A DNA stretch of 21,633 nt from NCBI GenBank assembly GCA_900088475.1, contig FLMG01004742.1, positions 1 to 21,633 of the forward strand, given 5' to 3'. The DNA comes from Hyphochytrium catenoides (Eukaryota > Sar > Hyphochytriomycetes > Hyphochytriales > Hyphochytriaceae). Shown here one piece after another: positions 1 through 7,600 of this stretch (the first letter of the stretch is position 1; each line of letters begins with the position of its first letter). The notes under the pieces were generated by a model. It had not been told where the DNA came from and did not search any database. It saw only the letters and a program-made list of their open reading frames with translations. A program made the position numbers and the translations under genes.

Positions 1-1140
1 AAGGAGACCCAGGCCGCCAAGCTTGATGGGAAGAGAAGCCTGCTCCGATGCAGAATCAGGAAAGGGAACTGAGGAGTCCCAACCCAGAAGACGACCTAAA
101 AACTGTTTAGTCCTCAGGTCAAAATCAGGCAACTGACAGGCAAGGAGAGCCGGGGAACAAGTGCGGAGAACGTGATTGATCTTGACCACACTTAGGCAGC
201 CCTTAAACATGGCGAAACGAACCTGGAGGTCCTCAACCTGATCGAGGAGAGAATCCATAGAAAGGAGGCGAGCAAAGAGAGAAGACAAGAAGGAAGAAAC
301 GAAAGTCGGGGAGCCAATAGGGGCCCCAAGAAGCTCTACCCCAGACGGAGAGACACGTCTAATCGTCGGGGGAAAGTCCTCCAGGGAAGAGGTGCGGGAA
401 GGCCACCACAACTCGCACTTAGACAGGTTCAAAGAGAGGCCAAGCGAAGGGGAGAGATCTTCGATGAGCGTGAGAACCTGGAGAACAGAAGCATGGCGAC
501 CAGTCAGGGTGCCGTCATCAAGGTACCAAGTGTGCAGGAGGAGGTCAGGAACCGCCTCGCGCAACTTAATGACCAAGGGCTGTAAGGCAAGGGAGAACAG
601 AAGTGGACCCAAAGGATCACCCTGCTGGACACCGGAGGAGCTAGAGAGACGGAAGGGGCCATGAAAGAGATGGGACGGTTGGCCATAACAGAACTTCACC
701 CAAGGATAGAGAGAGGGAAAGTGGAGGCGAATTTGATCAAGGAAGACTGATCTACTAACACAATTGAAAGCATTGGAAAAATCCACCTTGAGCATAACCA
801 GATCAGGATCGTCACCATGTTCATCAACCACTCGTCTCACCGCATGAACGATGGCTTCCGACCCGGCCGGCACAGCCACGCCGACCTGAAGAGGAGAGAG
901 GTAATCACTAGCGTCAGACTTCACATTGGCGCAGCAGCACTTGGCGGCCAACCGCCGAAAAGTTTCGCCGACTGCAAAAGACATCAAAAGTTGTTGAGGG
1001 GGGTGAACTCGACACACGACAGGGGGAGATGTGCAAGTTGTGGAGGGGATGTCTGGAACTAATTTAGTCAAAAAGTGATGAATAGCGACCAAGGTGTTCC
1101 AGTAAGTCAAATTATGGACCCTAACCTGGAGTGGGGAGGG
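1..1140 (-). mobile_element. Non-LTR (LINE-type) retrotransposon fragment, reverse transcriptase region, cut by window edge
   Basis: The minus strand is open without a stop from 1140 down to position 1 and encodes a reverse transcriptase. Seen motifs, in order: AVGETFRRLAAKC (from about 978), then KVDFSNAFNCVSR with the catalytic Asp at 781-783 (motif A), GVQQGDPLGPLLF at about 633-592 (motif B), YLDDG at 525-511 with the Asp pair at 514-519 (motif C), and GLSLNLSKCELW (motif D). Non-LTR elements use this enzyme for target-primed reverse transcription in the nucleus. The stretch upstream of about 985 is open but lacks the usual Arg-Pro-Ile before AVGE and reads poorly, so the 5' part may be damaged or 5'-truncated. 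The thumb and any later domains lie beyond the left edge. No endonuclease domain, target-site duplication or poly(A) tail is visible. The element class is firm; its intactness is unknown. Confidence 0.85.
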
Positions 1141-1335
1141 TCATGGGTCATAGGTCTGGAACATTTAATACCCTCACCTGGATGTTTTTCCCTAAGCTAA
1201 TATTAGGCAGCTTCAATCGGCAATAACTCCGGCTTCATGAAGGTAAAGAGAAAGCAGCAAGCAGAATCATGCAGCTTCAGCCTTGGTGGTCACAAATACC
1301 ACTTCTTTTTCAGTTTTTGATAGGTCTATTTGGTA
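1141..1335. other. Intergenic spacer
   Basis: About 200 bases between the retroelement reading frame and the tandem repeat. The retroelement frame meets several stops here. I see no coding potential or recognisable RNA gene. Confidence 0.5.
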
Positions 1336-1604
1336 GAGCCATTGTTAATGTTAGGTTATGTTAGGGGCCAGCTAAGCCCTTGTTAACATGTAGCGGATAA
1401 GCCATAGATAATATCAAGGACAGTTAAGCCCTTGTTATAGTGCTAGGGATTATGCCATAGGTAATATCAGGGACAGCTAAGCCCTTGTTAATATTCTACG
1501 GATTAATCCATAGATAACGTTAGGGACAGCTAAGCCCTTGTTAACACCCTACGGGTTAAGCCATAGATAATGTTAGAAGCGTTAAGCCATAGTTAACATA
1601 AGGG
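1336..1604. repeat. 53-bp tandem repeat, four full copies plus flanking half units
   Basis: Four adjacent 53-bp copies occupy 1364-1416, 1417-1469, 1470-1522 and 1523-1575, with no length change between copies. The first half of each copy carries CTAAGCCCTTGTTAA (TTAAGCCC in copy 2), the second half a variant of GATTAAGCCATAGATAA. The two halves resemble each other, so the unit looks like an old dimer of a roughly 26-bp monomer. A diverged half unit (AGCCATTGTTAATGTTA) precedes copy 1 and another (GTTAAGCCATAGTTAAC) follows copy 4. Copies differ by point changes only, which suggests amplification by recombination or slippage after the dimer formed. No coding role is apparent. Confidence 0.9.
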
Positions 1605-2307
1605 ACCGACGGTGGGGTGGGTGTGGGGTCAACGCCCGAAGGAAAAAATACTTAGGGCCCATAATCTTTCTTACTGGAACACCTTGATAGCGACCCCCCT
1701 AGGGGTCTCCCCAGACTTTCTTTTTTAACTCGCACAATGACCTCCTCGCCAATCACGACGGGCCATTCACTCTTCCCCCTGAACTTTGATTTAGTCAAAA
1801 AGTCAATTTAGTCGGAAAGTCCATTCAATACCACCAAATAATCCTACCTAGTTCTATCTTTTCGTTCTTGTAAATAGCGATAGGAATGTAGCTGGTACTT
1901 CCTACGATACCTTCCCTAATCGAGGTTGGAATTACCCCTCAACCCATAGGGACCGCCTGTACCTTGTGTAAAAGAACCGTAAAAAGGTGTTGTTGTTCAA
2001 CCCAGTTTGGGTTGTGGCTTGGTTCACCACTGCTAGTTCTATTCTATTTTTCGTTATTCGTCAGTCTTACCCTGCTGGCTTTTTTGTACGGATGATGTGG
2101 CCCTTTCTATAGATTACTCCTGCACACTGATTATTAGTAGAATAATAAACCAATGATGTTGACAGCTTCTTAGTTCTCTTTAGTCCACTCCTCTCTGCCC
2201 AGTACTTCCTAGGCACCTCTCCCTGTCGTTCTGGACGGGCATTCTTTGATTCTCTGCGGAGCACTCACCCACTTGGCGCGGAGCGACAAGGAGACCTGGC
2301 TGCAAGT
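1605..2307. other. Intergenic region, probably promoter and leader of the cysteine-rich surface protein gene
   Basis: About 700 bases without a convincing gene. A 15-base string, ATTTAGTCAAAAAGT, lies at 1789-1803 and is followed at once by a diverged copy (ATTTAGTCGGAAAGT). The same 15 bases also occur at 1062-1076 inside the retroelement region. A minus-strand frame at 2067-2264 has no recognisable composition and I do not treat it as a gene. Position 2308 is the first good start codon, with A at -3 and G at +4. I could not place a TATA box or an initiator with confidence. Confidence 0.4.
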
Positions 2308-3087
2308 ATGGAAGAATTGGTGAGGGGCGATAACAACGGGAAGACATCAAGCAAGTCATGCTCTACTTCTTCTTATCTTCATAGGAGGAAGCAGCTCTTA
2401 CTCCTTATAGGGCTTGCTTTAGCAGTGAGTCACGTTCTTCACGGTAGTAAGGCAGACAGCATCGAGGATATCGTCACCGACGAACGGCCACCATGTCCGG
2501 GTGGTTCTTTCTTGCAGTGCCTCTTCATCGAAAAGGAACAAAGAACTATCAACGGAAAGCCGATGCCGAAGAAATTATCTAGGGAGTGCACTAGCTGTGA
2601 CTTGGCCCCTGGTATCAACTGCTCGGTTAGCAAAATGGGTTTAACTTGCCTTCATGGACTGAGTGATGACCCAGACACGCCTCACGAGAAACTGGAAAAG
2701 GAGTGCCACGAGACTTGCCTTCCTCGCTGCGTAGAGACTAAAGTCTACGAGTGCTTAAATCTTTTTGAGGCAGGGAACTACTACGACAGTACCGTAAAAA
2801 TGGCCGAATGTTGGCGGGACGAGGCTTGTAGGATTGACGGACCTTCAGCACCACTAGCCCCTAACGACACTAACAGAACTCATGGGCCAACCACTTCTGC
2901 AGGTACCATAGCGCCAACCTCTTCTACTGTTAATACGGAGGCCACTAAGAGCCCGAGCACCACAGAGGGTAATCCTGCTCCGGACAACATCAACGGCGAT
3001 GGGCAGCAATCTAGTGGTGCCTCTACTAAGGGAGCTTGTTATTTACTGGCAAGTATAGCTATGTTCACGGCAGTCACCTTATGGTGA
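2308..3087 (+). CDS. Secreted cysteine-rich protein, probably GPI-anchored at the cell surface
   Basis: A single-exon frame of 259 residues; I do not recognise a named family. A polar, basic N terminus (residues 1-29) precedes a hydrophobic core at about 30-45 (LLLLIGLALAVSHVLHG), read as a signal peptide with a long n-region, or less likely a type II anchor. Residues 63-174 hold 12 cysteines, an even number compatible with disulfide pairing, including the spaced set C133, C137, C141 and C149. From about 178 to 240 the chain is rich in Ser, Thr, Pro and Asn, like an O-glycosylated stalk. N-glycosylation sequons occur at N104 and in the run NDTNRTHG. The C terminus is a hydrophobic tail (CYLLASIAMFTAVTLW) after a small-residue stretch (SSGASTKG), the usual layout of a GPI attachment signal. 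Inferred role: an extracellular membrane-bound receptor, adhesin or coat protein. Ligand and pathway are unknown. Confidence 0.8.
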   Translation: MEELVRGDNNGKTSSKSCSTSSYLHRRKQLLLLIGLALAVSHVLHGSKADSIEDIVTDERPPCPGGSFLQCLFIEKEQRTINGKPMPKKLSRECTSCDLAPGINCSVSKMGLTCLHGLSDDPDTPHEKLEKECHETCLPRCVETKVYECLNLFEAGNYYDSTVKMAECWRDEACRIDGPSAPLAPNDTNRTHGPTTSAGTIAPTSSTVNTEATKSPSTTEGNPAPDNINGDGQQSSGASTKGACYLLASIAMFTAVTLW

Positions 3088-3199
3088 TTATGACGGCGCT
3101 ATTCTTCTTTGGTCATAAGTTAGATGATAAGGCCTTTCTCCGCTGTTGTGTTAACCTATTACCACAATACATAAGTTATACGCGAGAACGACATCAATT
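3088..3199 (+). other. Presumed 3' untranslated region of the cysteine-rich protein gene
   Basis: About 110 bases after the TGA at 3085-3087. No canonical AATAAA was found. The nearest resemblance is AATACA at about 3166. Limits are inferred only. Confidence 0.3.
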
Positions 3200-4002
3200 G
3201 TGGCAGGGTGGAAGTACAGAAGTGGCTGTATCATTTTCATGTTGACAGTGTCACTACGCCATGCTCAGGGCGTGCTGCCGCAGGCAGGACACGGACGCTT
3301 GGAAGAAGTACAGTGGATTGTCCACACTCTCGGGTTTTATCCTGGTGAAGACGTGGACTACCGTGCTCTTCTTGAACTATTTGCCACGCAGTGGTCGTCA
3401 AGATGTCAGCGCTGCCGACTTCTTTTTTGTTGAGAAGTTCAACGTCAGACACGATTCAATAGTAATCTTGTTTCCAAAGGCACACACGGTAGAGTTAGAA
3501 CTACTGGAGTGGCAATAGCGAAAGATCCAAATCTGAATTAGAGAATCGCGAGCTACATAGTGGATGAAACTTGGAGACAGAGACCGAGATGCAGATAAGA
3601 GGTTACGGTTCTTCATAGACCGCGGGTTGATCATCACAAGAGAACAGGCTATTGATTTCCTCCAGCCTGGGCTCTGTCGAAGAGCTCAAATGGTTACAAA
3701 CAAATTGTTACAAACGAAGTTTCCCCAGCACTTTACATTCGATAAAGCGCTACTGTATGGAGAATCTCCTGGATAGCTGGACGCTATCGGCCGGAGAACT
3801 GCGTCGCTTGACGCAAAGAAGTATCCTTGTCCTCAAAACGTGTTATCAGAGTTACCATCAACCACACTACCATATACAAGCTCTTTTGAAACGAGGCAAT
3901 CAGAAAGTGCTACACAACAAGAAGAATGTTGGCGGACGACGCTGCTGTTATCTGGAAACTGACAGAAATGAGAATGATGAAGATTTCTTGCTCGCTCATT
4001 AG
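3200..4002 (+). pseudogene. Possible decayed ankyrin-type repeat gene (weak call)
   Basis: Several short plus-strand frames in different phases carry phrases like the helix pairs of protist ankyrin repeats. These are GRLEEVQWIVHTLGFYPGED (about 3296-3355), KRLRFFIDRGLIITREQAID (about 3597-3656), SVEELKWLQTN (about 3675-3707) and KFPQHFTFDKALLYGE (about 3718-3765). Read together they would make a run of roughly 33-residue repeats, but the frame changes near 3660 and 3710 and stops interrupt it. No intron borders restore a clean frame. I infer a frameshifted remnant, or sequencing indels in a real gene. The duplicated string GTTACAAACAAATTGTTACAAACGAAG at 3690-3716 sits exactly where one frame change occurs, so slippage there could explain it. 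Family assignment rests only on residue patterns. Confidence 0.3.
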
Positions 4003-4071
4003 TTCTTCAGCGAGGAAGCCTTAGTCCCTGCAAAATCTTCATTCTCAATTCTTGTTTCAAAACTAGTCTGC

Positions 4072-4128
4072 CTTTCTCTCCTCTCTTTTCTCTCTCTCTT
4101 TCTCCCGCCCTCTCTCTCTCTTTCTCTC

Positions 4129-4195
<67 letters not shown>
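4072..4195. repeat. Pyrimidine tract with a perfect (CT)32 microsatellite
   Basis: From 4072 the plus strand is almost pure C and T. Positions 4132-4195 are an uninterrupted run of 32 CT units. The complementary strand is GA-rich and yields artefactual Arg-Glu reading frames, which I ignore. The tract ends 451 bases before the start codon of the sacsin-like gene, so it may lie in its promoter. CT/GA tracts can act as promoter-proximal elements in several eukaryotes, but nothing here proves that. Confidence 0.95.
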
Positions 4196-4197
<2 letters not shown>

Positions 4198-4646
4198 TGT
4201 AAGGTGCCACACTGACATCGCAGCAGGACATGAAAATTCCTTGTTATCAAACCTTATTTCGAACATATACCATCTCTATCAATCATCACCATATTAACTA
4301 TGAGGCCTATCCAGAATATCCTCTACACCCAAAAGGTACGAAGCCTTGCTTCTCATTCGCATCCACACTCACCTTGCGTCTCCTACCTCGGCTTCTCTCC
4401 TCCCACTCCCAGCCGTATCGCTTCCACTGTCCCTCTCCCTTCTCTGAAGGAAAGAACCAGACTCCCAACGAGATCTTCCAGAATCTCTGCCACTGCCACA
4501 TTGCCCTGCGCCATGGAACGAGGGGTCAGTATCTGGCTTGAAGCTTCAGCCGGGTAAGATCTGTGGGTTGGCTATACCTCAAGGTGATCCGGGTCAAGCA
4601 TTCTGCGCTCAGGAAGCAGGGTGAAGGAGGGCTGTGAAGCGTCAGG
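4196..4646 (+). promoter_or_regulatory. Presumed promoter and 5' leader of the sacsin-like gene
   Basis: About 450 bases between the CT microsatellite and the ATG at 4647. The stretch is C/T-rich at 4360-4450. Short frames here start with ATG but show no family resemblance. The stop TGA at 4635-4637 is in frame with the ATG, so no longer N terminus is possible in this exon without another intron. The ATG context has A at -3 and G at +4. No TATA box was convincingly placed. Confidence 0.4.
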
Positions 4647-7600
4647 ATGGCGACTATTGAAGAATCAGATGATTACTTTGGGGACAACTTTGGACAAAAG
4701 GTTGATTTGACAGTCCGCTTGCGCGAGATTCTAAAGAATTATCCAGGTAAGCCGTGTTTCGCGTGGGCTTTAGGGGCAGTAAGCCATAACGGTGACGCTC
4801 TCCTTGTTGCTGGACCTGGACTGAATACCGCCACTTCCGACAGAGGGTTCCACTGTTTTGAAGGTACGAGGAGTAACAGAGACCGACACCTACATTTAAC
4901 TAGAAGCTGTTTTGACGAGGAATTGACCTGGGATTTGCTTCATTCAGGAGCTGGTGCAGAATGCAGATGATGCAGGAGCAAGCAAGATCGTGTTCTGCCT
5001 CGATCGGCGGACTCATCCTTCACAAAAACTTCCATACAGCAAGCTCAAGGACTTTCAGGGTACATAAAGCTTGTAGGGCCATGGTCCCTCTCTATAGTTA
5101 ACTCGCCATGTGACTTCTTGCAGGGCCTTCGCTTCTCGCCTTCAATGATGCAGTCTTCACCGCGGCGGACTTCCAATCCATTCAGGTGAGGCAGGGCAAG
5201 AGAGAAAGCGCAGGAGCTTTTTTGCAGCAGCACCAATAGCCCTTTCCACTTACGTATCTGTGGCAGAGGATCGGTGGTTCCTTAAAAGCAGAGGCTTCGG
5301 AGGGTGTCAAGACCGGAAAATTTGGAATAGGGTTCAACTCTGGTAGGACCAAAACGATCCATTCAGAGCTAATAGCAGCACCTCACACCAGACACCCCTC
5401 TGACACATCTATGACTAGTATACCATCTTACCGACCTGCCCACGTTCGTCAGTGGAGAACGGATGGTTCTCTTTGACCCCCAAGCAGCTTACCTTCCGGG
5501 CGTCGATCCCACCAATCCTGGGAAGATGATCAACTTTTTGCAGCACAAAGAAATCCTTGACAAATATCCTGATCATTTCAAGCCATACATTGGGTTCGGA
5601 TTGAAGTTTGATGAGGAATATAAGGTAGGAAGGCTGCAAGGAGTGTTATCATACAAGAGCAATGGCCTCTAACCAACTAATTTCAGGGGACTCTATTTCG
5701 CTTTCCCTTGCGTACACCTTCACAAGCAGAGATTAGCAGCATCTCAAAGAAGAGCCACTCTGTGGAAGCTGTGGCTGAGCTCCTGACTGCATTTGTACAG
5801 GAGGCCGCTCTTTGTCTAATTTTTATAAGAAATATAGGAAGCATAACGGTCTCTGAATGGCGTGAAGGGGTACGTTCCCAAGAAAGTTCCATTTTAGATA
5901 TCCATCCTCTCACTGACACTGCCCTCAGGAAGTAGAGCCAACTGAACTCTACACGGCTTCGATTCAAACACCTTCAGCAGAGGTTCGTGAAAAGAGACGA
6001 TTTTTGGCTGGTCTAGATCAGGCTGCCATAGACCACGGACCGACGGAGGGAGTGGGTAAGAAATGGTTGTTTACTGTTCTTTACTGCGTGAATAACATTG
6101 CCACAACTATGCAGAATGTGACTATGAGTTGAGGCTTGCTCTCAGTGGGCCAGCAGTCGATGCTGAAACCCAGCGATGGCTAGTGTGTAATCATCTAAAG
6201 CCTGGCCTGGCGCTCAGGAGGTTTGGCTCTCTGGACTCCAGCGGTCTGAGACTGGTCGGGTGGGGAGGGGTAGCAGCTCGACTCGATGCAGCCTTGAAGC
6301 CCGAGGGAACTGCTGCTTTCTGCTCCTTACCTCTTCCCCTGCGCACCTCACTACCAGTCCAGGTAGACATTCAGCCCTCTTTCCTTGGACCGATATCGCT
6401 TTTCTTTACAATAGCACTGTAGGTCAACGCTTTCTTCGAGATCTCATCCAATAGAAGAGACATATGGTATGGCGGAGACATGGTTGGCATTGGACGCCTC
6501 AGGTCTGAATGGAACCAGGCGCTTCTTCAGGAACCTGTCGCCGAGTCGTACGTGCGCCTATTAGAAAAAGGCAAGATTCACCGTCTCCTTATTCATGAGG
6601 AAGGCCGATTAGCGATTGACAGGTTTCCTCAGCCTCTAGGTTGATGGGTCAGCCTTGGTCAAAAAGCTATGACCTGTGGCCATCAAAGCAGCAAGGGATA
6701 TGGTCTTTCTTGGTTTCAAGCGTCTACAAGCTTATTGAATCCAGGAAAGTCCTATGTCTCAACCCCGAAGAGTCTGAGCCGGTCTGGGAGGTTCCTGCAA
6801 GATGCATTTTTGTGTCAATGGATATTCCCTCATACGGTCAGTTAGCTGAGATCCTTCGCGGGCAGAAAATAAAAGCTGTCAAGGTGTGTCTCTCGATCTT
6901 GCAGATTCGGAGTCTAGGTCATCCTTAACCTTGTGGTATCCTCATTCAGATGAGCTCATCCGTGTTAGAAGTGATGCTCAAAGAGTGTCCTAAGCTTTAC
7001 TCGCTCAATCCGGCACTAGCAAGATCGCTATTTCGGAGTCTAAAGGCGGATCCGCGGTTCGTCGAGAAGCATCAGCTCTCGCTCATCCTCCAATATTGTC
7101 TATCGGACGTGCCTGATGGTAATTACAAGGATATTGATGGGCTGCCATTGGTACCCTTGGCCACTGGCAAGTGTGGCCGCTTCGTCATGAAAAGAAGAAA
7201 TGCAGAGCCCATGGCGTCAGGAAAAGGCATGTAGAAGTAAAGGTGGCTTTTTGTGGACCTGATCTAATGCTCAGAACTATACAGGTGAAGGCACACTCTG
7301 CGAAGTGTATAGTCTTCCGACAAAAGAGCTATTTTTAATGTTTCCGCGAGAGGTTATGCGCTCAGTGATTGACATCGAAGTCTTAGAAGAGCCTGAAGTT
7401 TTTGCGCCAACCCTTGAGATTCTCCAACGATCTACATTCCAATCCAACTTCAACGTCACAGGCCCAACGATCAGGTAGGTGAGGGTTGTGGTGTCTGTTG
7501 ACAGAAGAGACCCCGTTATGACGATGGCCCTTCTGCACGTACGAACCATTTCGCTATGCAGACTTGTCAAAGACCTAGTCCTAGCCACTATGGGTTCACA

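Noticed and set aside
504-686. Short minus-strand frame starting MANRPISFM
   Set aside because: It is a different phase over the reverse transcriptase, whose frame carries the conserved motifs.
392-1062. Plus-strand frames over the left end
   Set aside because: They are antisense to the reverse transcriptase and show no family resemblance.
2067-2264. Minus-strand frame of 65 residues upstream of the surface-protein gene
   Set aside because: Low-complexity basic sequence, no motif and no neighbour support.
3999-4250. Minus-strand frames of alternating Arg-Glu repeats
   Set aside because: They are the direct translation of the CT/GA microsatellite, not a gene.
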